Position numbers and translations under genes: made by a program. Positions 1-10,056 of a stretch of DNA of 64,000 bases are shown piece after piece. How positions within the stretch are numbered: the stretch's first letter is position 1; every line of letters starts with the position of its first letter. Source of the stretch: Canna indica. Its lineage: Eukaryota; Streptophyta; Magnoliopsida; Zingiberales; Cannaceae. The notes beneath the pieces are model-generated. The model was given only the letters and a program-made list of their open reading frames with translations. It was not told the origin of the DNA and searched no databases. The DNA is taken from assembly GCA_034359265.1 (NCBI GenBank), contig CP136891.1, forward strand, positions 12,538,501 to 12,602,500, given 5' to 3'.

Positions 1-2609
1 GGGAGTAATGGCCATGTCTTCTGGTTGGCTCTCAGACTCAAGTGCATCAAATATAATTGGTGAAGGCCGGTCGCCTGGTTCATCAAGAAGAGGTTGGTCG
101 CTCTCCATTATACTCCACCAATCAATTGTCGGGTCCGCATCGTCTTGGACGAACTCGACATCGAACGAATCTACATGTTGAATATCTTTGTTTTGTAATG
201 TCCGCATTCGAAGCCGCATGTTGTAATGAACGTATACTAGCTTCTCTAATCGGGCATATGAAAGTCGGTTGCGCGGTTTGGTATGAATCAAGGCGAAGGT
301 CGACCAATTTCTCTCGCATCCACTTGATGATGTGGTTTGCGAGAGGATACGTGTTGCAATCTTCCGAAGAGTTGGAGCTTCGGTTGCAAATTGCAACCAC
401 CATTCAACTGCAATAGATTTAAAATTGATATTAGTAATGAGATTACCAATTTTATAATTAATAAATAAATTTTAAAAAAAATTATATCAACCTGGATCCA
501 TAGAATCTCGGCACGATATTGCAAATGGATCTCCGAAATTGCCACTTGAATCTCTGAAAAATCTTGATTCATTTAGAGCTTGTGTTGCTTCTCTGGTTGA
601 TGTCGACATTTGTTGTATGACCTTGCGAAACGGATATAACAAACTATCCATCGTTCCAAGATCATATCAATATTGGTATGCATGATTTAAATAATACGCT
701 ACAAAAAATTATAAATTTAATAAGTAATTTAGCATAATGAATTAAAATTAAATAAATTTCAGAAAATTAAATAAAAAATTACCCGCGATGTATATGTCAC
801 GACCCATTTGATCCTCCCACCTTTGTGAGATAATGTCGATGAAGGGTTTATACTTGGTCTCCGAAATCATAACCCTCTTTATTTCTTCTTATGCTTGGTG
901 GATGTAGTGGTAGAGATGACCCATTTGAGGCGTCTTTTCCATATCCACATGTCGTAGAACCTTGTACAATGGTTCTACAGCGACGACTATCTCCGCAACG
1001 CAATCCCAGAAGCGCGTATTGAGGATGTACTTCTCGGTTTGCTTTCCATCAGTAGTTCCGACATATCTTGATGTAGACCATTCCTCACTTGTAAACATTG
1101 ATCGAAGGCCCGCCTTACGTTGTTGGAGCGACCTTAATGCGATGAAGTTGGTTGCAAAACGAGTCGCTCCCGGTCGAAGAATTTCACCTAAAATATGGAA
1201 TTATTATTTGTAATTATCACCTAAACTAATTAATAAATAAATACTATAAATTATTTTTAAAAAAATACCTTCTGTAAATTTTCTCATAAGGACGTGTACC
1301 CATGTGTGGTTGTATATGAAGCGCGTAATTTGTTGCGCCTTCTTTACCGTCGTCTTCACCATCGGTATAGCACCGATATCTTTCATCATTAAGTCTACAC
1401 AATGGACTGCACATGGAGTCCAATATATGTGAGAATAATCCAGTTCAATTATCTCACATGCCCTTTTGAAATTGGCTCCGTTGTCGGTTATAATTTGAAC
1501 AAAGTTCTGGGTCCATTCTTCTCGATCACCTCCTTCATCAGCTTTGAGATGTAGACAGCGCTATGGACTTCATCGGACGCGTTCATCGACTTATGATAGA
1601 TAACCCTCCTGTTGCAATAGATGAGGAAGTTGATGATGCTCATTCGGGTTGGCCCGGTCCAACTATCGCACATCAAACTGCATTTGTAATCCCCCCATTG
1701 CCGCTTGATTACGTCGATTCATTGATTTATTTCATTGACCTCTTCTTCAAGGAAAGGTCCTGAAATTTCATACGGAGTTGGAGGGGTAATACCTGAGCCT
1801 ACCTTTTGGATGGTAGACACCATAATTCGGTAGTATGGGTTGTTGGCTGCATTTGCGGGAATCCGACTGAAGTGGAACCATTTGGAGATGACTTTCCCCA
1901 ACTCCCACTTCTTCGTCTTGCCCCAAGTATCGTCTATGCGCGGTTGCTTTGCTGATGAAGGAGGAAATGCCCTGAGATCAAGATCAGAAACATCAACATT
2001 AGTTTTCCTACCACTTGCTCCGAGGTTTGTGAAGAATCCACGAAGGCCTCCTCTGCTCTGAGTTTGAGGTGCTCTCATGCTAGAACTCCGCCCAATATAA
2101 GGATCGGAGGGAATTGGACCGCTTCGGTCCATTGCTCCAGCAGCCAAAGTTGAGCCGACGCTGCTTATGCCACCGTCGCCACTGCCGTCGCCATATTCGA
2201 ATTGAGATCCGGGATTATACATCCGTTCTCGTTCGAATTCAGCATGCTCCAATGAAGCTCGGATGCCGGCTTGAAGTTCCGCCTCCTCGTCGTAATGGCC
2301 ACCTCGAGCCTCATAATGGCCATCGCTGACATCTTGGGTAGCTCGTCGGTCGAACTCAGCTTGTTGAGCTGCAGTCTTAAGACGTTGCTCCTTCTTGTTG
2401 TTGAGTTGCGCTTTGAACATCTTCCGAACTTCGACCGGTACTTTGGCGCAATTGACGACGTCGGGATATCCTTCGGCCAAGTGTTGCTTCAATCGAGTGA
2501 TGCCTCCACCACGTGAAATCATATCACAGTGGAGGCATTGCCAGTGATGAGCCTTCTCCCACCGACGATCGTGCTGCCATGTGGGGTCGGCTTGAGATTT
2601 CGGCGCCAT
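1..2609 (-). pseudogene. hAT-family transposase pseudogene (BED finger, DUF659, hAT dimerisation), runs off left edge
   Basis: This is a decayed transposase gene of the hAT superfamily. The start codon at 2609 opens an N-terminal BED-type zinc finger (CLHC ... H ... C, residues about 24-52), followed by a linker. A DUF659-type core with the motif MCDSWTGPTRMSIINF lies near 1620-1680. The C-terminal dimerisation block, with TSSSGCERNWSTF and RNRL, lies near 260-360 and continues in frame to base 1. Spliced structure is visible: one intron is about 408-491 (GTTGAT...GCAG on the minus strand), with others near 1187-1268 and 680-790. Lesions are an in-frame TGA at 1716-1718 where the family has Trp, a one-base deletion near 1505-1512 that shifts frame before the VQIITDNGAN segment, a TAA at 889-891, and another TGA near 670-675. 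The copy cannot encode a full transposase. The C-terminal end is outside the window. Confidence 0.88.
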
Positions 2610-2990
2610 TTCGACAGAATTTCGACGTAGAACTTAATAAAAAAAATTTGTGAGAGAGATTGATGGATAGAGGGGTAAGTGATAGTGAAAGGAGTGTTTT
2701 GGGGGCTTTATATAGCCCCCAAAACACCCCAAACCCGGCCCCAAACGGCTAGAGAGCCGTTTGGGGTCACTGTTCGGGCTGTCGGCCACCCGTTGCCGAC
2801 GGCGCTGTAAGGGCGGTATGATGGTATACTGCCCTAACCGAGCGGTATATGGCGAAATATCGCTATATACCGCCCGGTATACCATATATACCTGGTATTT
2901 TCAAATACAACGTATATCGAATACCGCTAGTCCAAAAAACCGGTAAATACCGGGCTTATCGTACCGTTTCGGCCGATTTTTTAAACCATG
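2610..2990 (-). mobile_element. 5' terminal region of the hAT element
   Basis: This is the non-coding 5' part of the hAT element: leader, core promoter, then a subterminal region rich in CCGGTA and GGTATA words (2800-2970). It ends in a terminus reading TTTAAACCATG near 2981-2990 on the plus strand. The terminus resembles those of two other elements in this window (GGTTTAAAAT at 3825 and 4729, and TTTTAAACCATG at 31645). All three therefore look like one hAT family. No target-site duplication can be tested because the other end lies outside the window. Confidence 0.6.
2694..2727 (-). promoter_or_regulatory. TATA box in the loop of a 14-bp perfect hairpin (hAT transposase promoter)
   Basis: The bases GTGTTTTGGGGGCT (2694-2707) and AGCCCCCAAAACAC (2714-2727) are perfect inverted repeats around a six-base loop, TTATAT. 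On the minus strand the loop and its edge read as a TATA box about 100 bases upstream of the transposase ATG at 2609, with a CT-rich leader between them. The same arrangement recurs in diverged form at 3049-3067, 30456-30483 and about 30771-30797, each followed by a similar CTCTCTC-rich leader. The promoter role is inferred from position and TATA-likeness. Confidence 0.6.
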
Positions 2991-3200
2991 GGTTTAGCTG
3001 TTAGGCCTCTTTTGGACTGGAACGACGTTTGGAGCCTGTTTTTGCTTTGGGGCTATCTAAAGCCCCCAAACCACCATTTACCCCTCTCTCATACTCTAGC
3101 TGTCATACTCTCAAATCATCTTTTTTTCATTATAACTTGAAGATTAAATTATCTTTTTAATCTTTTTAATGTATTGAACCATGGTTCAAAAGTTTATTGT
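2991..3200 (+). mobile_element. Fragment of a second hAT leader/promoter, opposite orientation
   Basis: Directly beside the hAT terminus lies a plus-strand piece with GCTGTTAGG, a GGGGCTATCTAAAGCCCCC hairpin at 3049-3067 and a CTCTCTC-rich stretch. This is the same order as the leader copies at 30430-30600 and 30735-30900. A further terminus-like ACCATGGTTCAAAAG occurs near 3178-3193. No coding sequence follows. It is probably a truncated family member. Confidence 0.45.
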
Positions 3201-3476
3201 GCTCTATTAGGGGGTATGTGTGTTTTTTCATCATTTTAATAAATTATAATTTAAAATAATGCCTTTGGAGCTTAAAATTATGTTTTGGAGCTTAAATTAA
3301 AAAAAAATGACAAAAAAACAAAACCGGTTGCGATAACCTGTACTAATGAGTTTAAATTCCATATTTTGTTTTTTTTGCTAAAAAGGAAAAAACTTTATCT
3401 AGTAAAGTAATCAAACCAGAGAAATCTCTTTTTACAATTGCAAGTAAATTGGGAGGCCACTATCCTACCAAACAAG

Positions 3477-3716
3477 AGACTTCCCTAATTCTTTACTATG
3501 TACTGCCAGCCAATTAGCAGCATGATTTCCTGCTTCCCTATAAATTAAAACCTCAGCTCCTTTGTTGAATCTGCAAGATAAAAAATATTAGTTAAAATTC
3601 ATGGTCTTATTGCACATATCAACAAAGATCTTGGAATCAGATTCTATGATAATGAATTCCACACACTTATGATGAGTATTCTTAGTAGCCAAGCTTAAAG
3701 TTTAAATGCTATCTTT
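3477..3716 (-). pseudogene. RNase H-like (RVT_3) fragment of a LINE
   Basis: On the minus strand, conceptual translation gives FIIIESDSKIFVDM near 3610-3660, then NKGAEVLIYREAGNHAANWLA near 3500-3570. These are hallmarks of the RNase H-like domain at the 3' end of plant L1-type LINEs (ESDSK with an active-site Asp; REAN-x-AADWLA near the end). Stop codons and a possible intron-like gap separate the two pieces and no reverse transcriptase is adjacent. This is a relic, either of a LINE or of a LINE-derived RNase H gene. Confidence 0.55.
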
Positions 3717-3824
3717 CAGTTATAGATTATTCTTTACTGTATTTAATGATTCTTACTCTTTTGACATTTTTAGTTGTAGTGACCATTAATATTGTAGAGT
3801 CATCAGTAGTGCTGTACTTGGAAT

Positions 3825-4729
3825 TAAGGTTTAAAATACCGCCCGAAACGGTATATACCGGCCGGTATATACCGGTTTTTGAGATTTCCGGTATTCGATA
3901 TACCCGGTTTTGAAAAAACCGGGTATATTGTGTATACCGCCCGGTATGGGCGGTATATTCCGGTATACTGCCCGGTATGGGCAGTATATGGTGGTATGTC
4001 ACGAAAAAAAAAAAAAAAAAAAAACCCGGCCGGTATGCATTTTCATACCGGTCCGTGCCGTGTGTACAAGAGAATTACATTAGAATTAATATAGGGCGAC
4101 ATAAGCACACAGCCCAAAGGGTCTGAAAAATTTTCGGGAGGGGGCTCCGCCCCCACACCCCCGGCAGGGGGCGCTGCCCCCTTGACCCCCGCCCGCTAAC
4201 CGGCTAGCGGGACCGCCGAAGACTCTGCGTAGCGCAACATATCTAATAGCCGGCTAGCGGGCGACACCAAAGTTGACGTACAGTCTTTATTAGATATGTT
4301 GTACTACGTCTTATGTTGCGCTACGCAGAGTCTTCGGCGGTCCCGCTAGCCGGTTAGCGGGCGGGGGTCAAGGGGGCAGCGCCCCCTGCCGGGGGTGTGG
4401 GGGCGGAGCCCCCTCCCGAAAATTTTTCAGACCCTTTGGGCTGTGTGTTTATGTCGCCCTATATTAATTCTAATGTAATTCTCTTGTATCTGTGAAAAAT
4501 CCTAATACAGTACCAAATGACTTTTAATATTCATGTATTTGACATTGGAATATTGATTTTAAGCATTTATTCATCAATTATGTATTGTTTAGAGTTATAT
4601 CTAACTCTTAAACCGGTATGCTATTCCCCGTACCGGACCATACCGTGTGTCGGGTACGGTACGGTACGGTATGGTACCGGTACCGGCCGGTGACCGGTAC
4701 CGGTACCGGTACCGAGATTTTAAACCTTG
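3825..4729. mobile_element. Non-autonomous hAT element with 8-bp target duplication
   Basis: The termini are TAAGGTTTAAAAT at 3825 and, inverted, ATTTTAAACCTTG at 4729. An exact 8-bp direct duplication, CTTGGAAT, flanks them (3817-3824 and 4730-4737), as expected for hAT insertions. Both subterminal regions are packed with CCGGTATA or CCGGTACC repeats (3840-4050 and 4610-4715). The interior carries no transposase. The foldback at 4065-4488 interrupts it. The termini resemble those of the hAT gene at the left edge, so this is probably a non-autonomous member of that family. Confidence 0.75.
4065..4488. mobile_element. Foldback element with 176-bp inverted arms
   Basis: The left arm (4065-4240) and right arm (4313-4488) are 176-base inverted repeats that I find to differ at one base (about 4103). 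They are separated by a 72-base spacer. The outer end reads TACAAGAGAATTACATTAG. Each arm contains a GC-rich block with internal palindromes such as GGGGGCTCCGCCCCC, unlike the AT-rich surroundings. No open frame and no clear target duplication were seen. The long, nearly identical arms suggest a young Mutator-like or other foldback transposon. The superfamily is not established. Confidence 0.65.
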
Positions 4730-4978
4730 CTTGGAATAGAACTTTTCTCATCGATATATATGCAATGGGTGCTTTTCTCTCATTCTTGTACAGGTTTATT
4801 ACAAGATAGTATCCTCACATTCAAATGTTAGTTTGGTAACACACTCAATTTTGTTGAAAAATCTCTTGGCAGCTGGAAGATGGAGGATGTATATTGAGGT
4901 ATATGGAAACTTATAAGTTGCAGAATCTTGTGGTATCTTTTTGTGTGTGTTCCCTTTTCTGTTAAGCAATCTTCATCT

Positions 4979-4982
4979 ACAC

Positions 4983-5024
<42 letters not shown>

Positions 5025-5025
5025 T
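4979..5025. repeat. (AC)n/(AT)n microsatellite
   Basis: This is a compound simple repeat: ACAC and ACAT words followed by about ten AC units and then about six AT units. No gene is attached to it. Confidence 0.9.
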
Positions 5026-5345
5026 TGATAGTATGAAGTATGAACACTACTATGACATTGACACAACTCTATAATTTTTGTGCACTCAGTGCTCACTGCT
5101 CTCTCTAGTCTCTACCTTCCATGATGCCTTTGTATTGTAAATTTGTCACCCATTCATTTCAGGATTCTCAAGTTAGACTATACTGGCTACCTTCCAATGA
5201 ATGGAGTGGTATGGTGCTGAGAATTATACCACCCTGAACCATTGGCATTACTGAAGAATTATATAAGGAACTTAAAGGACAGAAGGAATGAGGGGTCTTA
5301 TGTCTTATCACTTATTATTATTGGTCTTATTATTCTTATTCCTTT

Positions 5346-5545
5346 GAAAAATTCCAACTAATTAGTTTCATAATTTATATTGGCCAAAATAATTATGTAT
5401 GACAAATCCCCATAATTTGGAGATATAAGTGATGGATGATATTTCTTGAAAAATTCCAACTAATTTGTTTCTCATTTTATATTGGCCAAGATAATTTATG
5501 TATGACAAATCCCCAAAATTTGAAGATATAAGTGATTGTTTCTTT
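5346..5545. repeat. Two-unit tandem duplication, period about 102 bp
   Basis: The segment beginning GAAAAATTCCAACTAATT at 5346 recurs at 5448 with few changes. Both units contain TATATTGGCCAA and TATGTATGACAAATCCCC and end in GATATAAGTGAT. It lies in anonymous AT-rich DNA and has no coding sense. Confidence 0.8.
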
Positions 5546-6046
5546 TTTCCCACTTTATCCTCTTTATTTCCTACTATTGCTGAATAAGATAGTCCAATCA
5601 CTTAAAAAAGAGAAGAAATTTTCCATTTTCTTTATTTTGTTACTTCTTGTGGCCCTGGGATTATTTGACCCGACGGTTGCATGCAGTAGTTTATCCAGGA
5701 TTTGGTCCACCAACATGCTCTGATTGCTGATACTTTGGAAAGTCTGTATAATCTAATAATCCATAGAAGCAATACACTTATCAAAAGACAGATATAACAA
5801 CTGTTGCTTCTTACTTTCCAGAAATTGGTATGTTGGATTTTGTTATTTAAAAAGTAGTATCTCCATGGGTTATATGGCATCTCTATAGTCGTGCTTATGT
5901 GTATATTGTCTTTCCTTCAGATTGCTTTTTCCTTCCATGGAATTTTAAATGTGGTGTGATTTTTGTGTTCTCCCATTGTCTTTTCATGTTAGATGCTGAT
6001 TTTTTGAGATATCAGTTAGAGAATAATTTAAGTTTTTCTTTCACAG

Positions 6047-6167
6047 GTTTTGCAATGGATGGAGGATGCAGGAATACAACCCACACTCTACATGTATCGC
6101 AGTGTTCTTTCATATGCTTGGAGGGACAATAGCATGGAATATGTTAATCTCATCCACGAAAAAATGA
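6047..6167 (+). pseudogene. Isolated exon resembling a PPR-type repeat protein
   Basis: A splice acceptor (TTTCTTTCACAG) at 6046 is followed by an open frame with QWMEDAGIQPTLYMYRSVL and then EYVNLIHEKM, ending at a possible donor GTAAAT at 6168. The AGIQPTLYMYRSVLSYAW pattern resembles a plant pentatricopeptide repeat. I could not find convincing partner exons on either side, so it is either a relic or one exon of a gene I cannot reconstruct. The family assignment is tentative. Confidence 0.3.
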
Positions 6168-6169
6168 GT

Positions 6170-9147
6170 AAATAACTAATCCCCTGAACATTGGCTTAAT
6201 GTTTTTTCAATTTTTACCATGCCAAGTAGCCGGATAGTACTTTCTTGAACTATGTATGTCAAGCTTCTATAAAACTTCTACATAATTGAATTGAATATAC
6301 TAAACTATGAGAGACCAAGCAAGAAAGGAGACAGGTAGTTATTTATTGTAGTGATTTCATTTTCTTTATCCTTGGATGTATTTGTTTTGAAGAAAACTAC
6401 AGATATCATTTCTTTGCCACATTATCTCTTACAAGTTTACTCGAGAAACATGGTCAATTAATACTAGATGTTACTCCAGAAGTCTGTGTCTTTCTTCCTC
6501 GATGAGATATACAGGATCTACTCCAAGATGGTAATGCACAAGTAGGCTGTTCCCAGCTTGACCATCATATGTTACTGGTGAAGTTTATGATTAGTGCATC
6601 TATTCTTAACCAGCTTTCCTGCCTAATTATGCAAGTGGGGAAAGAGAGAAGTCTGCTCAATACAGGACAAGTCTGACATATAGTTTTAAGTCAGCTGGGA
6701 GGATAAAACAAGAGGAATTAACTCAAAGTCCAAATAACATTACTCCAAGTTCAATCAATACTATCAAGTATTTTGATAAAAGGAGCAAAACTTTTGATAT
6801 ACTGTTTCTCTGAATTTACTACTGACATGTCTTGCTTGGTATTTGTTCCACCTTTCAGCATTTACTAGCTGAAGATGATCTGCAGATATTAGGTAATGAA
6901 CTAAAAAACATCCAGATTTCCATCTTGGTTCTAGAAATTGTTTAGCCAGGGATGGTAACTATAAATTATCCTGAAATCAGGCTATAGATTTAATGGTGGT
7001 TACTTGGTAATGCAATAATATCTGAATATCATGTAGTGATTCCAAATGAAACAATTATTTATAACTATGGTGACTGGTGTCCTTTTCTCATAGTCTCCCT
7101 GTACATGAAGACACTGTTGTAAACAAATTTGACAACATACCATAAGAAAATAATAGCTAATGATGCCTCTCTCTAATATGAGAATATCTTCACTCATCAT
7201 ATCTAAGTTGCAAGTAATGGTTTGAAAGGTATCACCATATAACCACGATTATGAAAACATCTAATATATGTGAATAAAAAGAGAGTGGGAAGATATTAAG
7301 TATATGAGGATATAAGATTTACCATTTGTAAAGCATACAACCATAGCTATTAATAGCCCCTGTTGATCAGTTTAAAGCTTGCATGGATACCTTAACCAAT
7401 TAATTGTCTGGTATATGTTGGTTGATTGATTCTTGATATTATTAACTATGGTATAAGCAAAATTATGTTTATCATCTGTCATTGTTCTAATGTTGACTTC
7501 TTTTGTGAATTTAATGGGGAAAAGTAAAATATATGCAGCCAATACTCAATTAGACAATTTTTGGGTTATCTTTATCGCTCCTCTTCTTTTTTTTATTTAA
7601 AAAATACCAACTTAGCTTATCATATTTAGACAGATGCAATCTTGACTGTATATATTTAACTAGATATGACACTAAGGTTTGTTTGCATTAGCAAACTGCT
7701 ATTCAGGAATCATTTCAAAAAAATAATATCCATTTTGACCCATTTGTAGGTAAGGCGACAAGAATTAAGACTAAGCAAAACTATAGATCAGTGTTCTGAT
7801 TGATGGGAGAGGCCAGTAGAACTCAGTGCTCACTTAAACAAGTTGTACACTCACTTGCGGAAGGAATCAAAAGGTTCAAAAGGTCATTGTTTGGTAACTC
7901 AGTACTATGCAAGTCAATTGCCTCTCAAGTTGACCATTCTCCTTCATATAATGGGAAAGGAAGAAGTGAAAACAAGAAGAGGAGATTCCTTTCCAATCTC
8001 TGGTGCAAATAAGTTGATTGATGGTAACGTCCTTATTTCTTATTTCCCTCTCTTATTGTTCTTTTCCATTGGTACATATCATGCGCTGGTAAGTTATATC
8101 AACAATGATTGTGCCCTGGGTTTAGTATCAGCTGTTATCTGGTCAAACAGGTTGAGGGTACGCAAAAATGACAATTCATAAATTTTATAAGCAAAAAATT
8201 AGTTGTACAGAAAGAATTGATTTATGAACAGTAATGTCAAGCTGATCAGGGTACTGAAGGTCCATGTCTAACTTTTGAGGTGATGGATTGAGGCCACAAT
8301 TCTTTTGATAGAATTAAAGTTCAGTTCCCTCATATGTATGTATATACAAATACAAATAGGATAGAAATGCATGCTCATAGAGCATTTCAGATAATAAGCA
8401 TGCATATTTTTTTCAAGTTCCCTTCACCTTAAGAAATACCGAAGATTTGAAACGTATATTCAGCCTCTTGCAATGTTATACAGCATCTTGTTTTCAAGTC
8501 CATATTCGCCAATGGAGTTGCTATGATCTCTTTGCTAATGTAACAGGGATAAGGACTCAGTATCTGCTGCATTGACACATTATTATTTATGGTGGCCAAG
8601 CTTACAATCACTCTACCAGGAAGATTGAGCTATTGATCTTAGCACCTTTATGCAAGGGGTTATTCTTCATGGCTTGCTACCAAATTGAACAGCGATCAAA
8701 GAATCAAGAAGGAAATCTTAAGCACAGTATCCAATTATAAGTTCTTTTAAGTGTCCTAAAGTGGTTTAGTGAACTTTTTTAATACAATGCTTGGTGGAGT
8801 GGAAAAAATTCTATTGTTGTGTAAGATGTGCAATCCAGTGCTGATTCTTTTACGAACATCTACAAGTATCCTGTGTATGGTTTATATGTTTAGGTCATCG
8901 CAGAATGCATTGTGCGACGGTACCTCGAATATGAAAATGGAGACAATGATCAGTATAATTGTAAACCAACACGTGCAGCATTGTTCTTTAAACTACCAAA
9001 GAATGAATATCTAAGATGCCAGTGCAAAATTTTCATTTTGTTAGCTTTAATCAAGCGTGTGCAATGCGTAGATATACAATTTTTCTCAATAAGCAATGCA
9101 GTGTTCCTACTTGTGCTCTTCGTCTCTCAGTAATTTCGGCAAATAAG
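6170..9147. other. Anonymous AT-rich DNA
   Basis: I recognise no gene or transposon end here. Short open frames at 7800-8012 (+) and 7843-8181 (+) overlap in different frames and match no family I know. The stretch 7843-8020 could be exon-like because it ends near a GGTAACG donor, but nothing supports it further. Confidence 0.4.
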
Positions 9148-10056
9148 TTATGAGCATGGCAGATCGAGCACCTCCGAAGCTTCATCTTTTCTCTCTTTCT
9201 CACATGTCGTCTCGGCTGCCGCCATCATTTCCTTCTTCTTCCTCAGCTTGGGACGGGGATTCATCGGCTTCAGGTGGCGCGCCTGGAAGGCCACCATGGC
9301 CCTCAATAATGATAGCAGCACGGCCTCGACCTCCTGACCGTTGCCGTTCGGCTCCATCACCCTGAGCGCCCTCGCCACCGCCTCCATCGTGTTGACGCAG
9401 CCCTGGAACGGCTCCTTCCGGAGCACCAATTCAGACTCGAACGTGCTCGGTCCTTCCGCCCTCGGGTCGCAGCCGCCCAGCGAAACTCTGACGGCGAACC
9501 GCTCCAGGAACGGTAGGCTCGCCGCCACCATCTCCTTGGCCTGCCTCCACGTGCCGTCGAAAACGACGAGGACGGGCGGCGGGGCCCCCGCCTCGGCGAC
9601 GACGGAGAGGTCCTTGCCACCAGGGAAGAGGAAGGCGGCGGAGGGGCGGTCCATGGGATGGCGGCTGTGGTGGTGGTAGAGGGAATCGAGGAGTGGGTGC
9701 GAGCCGAGGCGGAGGCGGCGACCGGGGATAGGGTGGCAGTGGAGGACCGATCGGGCGAGGAGGGGAACGGTGGCGAGGGGGTTACGGCGGAGGGCGTGGG
9801 GGTGGTGGAGGACGATGACGGTGGTGGACGTGGGGAGCGGCTGCGGAGGGAGGTGGGCGCACACGCACACGGTCACCGGGCGGCCGCATCCGTCCCAGCA
9901 CATATTCCGCCTCTTCTTGCCTTCCTCCGTGTCTTCCTCCTCCGTCACTATCCCGTACTCTTCCGGATCCTCCACATCAACGCCATCAACATCAACGCCG
10001 GTAAGGCTCGCCAATCCTTCTTCTCTTACTGCGATCATTGCTTGCATAATTATCAA
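9148..10056 (-). CDS. DTWD2: DTW-domain tRNA-uridine aminocarboxypropyltransferase (DTWD2/TapT type)
   Basis: This is a single-exon, GC-rich frame of 302 codons. DTW-domain enzymes (bacterial TapT/TuaA, human DTWD1/2) transfer the 3-amino-3-carboxypropyl group of S-adenosylmethionine to uridine in tRNA, forming acp3U. Visible are the N-terminal cysteine cluster C53-x3-C57-x6-C64-x-C66, the HHPHALRRNPLAT segment near residues 84-96, and the name-giving DGTW motif (FDGTWRQAKEM, D167-W170). The C-terminal block ends in a basic tail, RHLKPMNPRPKLRKKKEM. The first 50 residues are acidic and variable. The Met at 10056 is the first in frame, but Met4 or Met7 are alternatives. No lesion is seen. Members are SPOUT-related methyltransferase-like folds. 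The organelle or cytosol location is not evident. Confidence 0.85.
   Translation of the reverse strand: MIIMQAMIAVREEGLASLTGVDVDGVDVEDPEEYGIVTEEEDTEEGKKRRNMCWDGCGRPVTVCVCAHLPPQPLPTSTTVIVLHHPHALRRNPLATVPLLARSVLHCHPIPGRRLRLGSHPLLDSLYHHHSRHPMDRPSAAFLFPGGKDLSVVAEAGAPPPVLVVFDGTWRQAKEMVAASLPFLERFAVRVSLGGCDPRAEGPSTFESELVLRKEPFQGCVNTMEAVARALRVMEPNGNGQEVEAVLLSLLRAMVAFQARHLKPMNPRPKLRKKKEMMAAAETTCEKERKDEASEVLDLPCS

Noticed and set aside
4130..4420. GC-rich block that looks organellar or rRNA-like
   Set aside because: It is the two arms of a near-perfect foldback with no rRNA or plastid gene motif.
4640..4715. Short regularly repeated CCGGTA words resembling an array
   Set aside because: There are no spacers of uniform length or unique content. 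It is the subterminal repeat of a hAT element, not a CRISPR array.
7800..8181. Overlapping plus-strand open frames
   Set aside because: They match no family I know, and exon structure is not supported beyond a possible donor.
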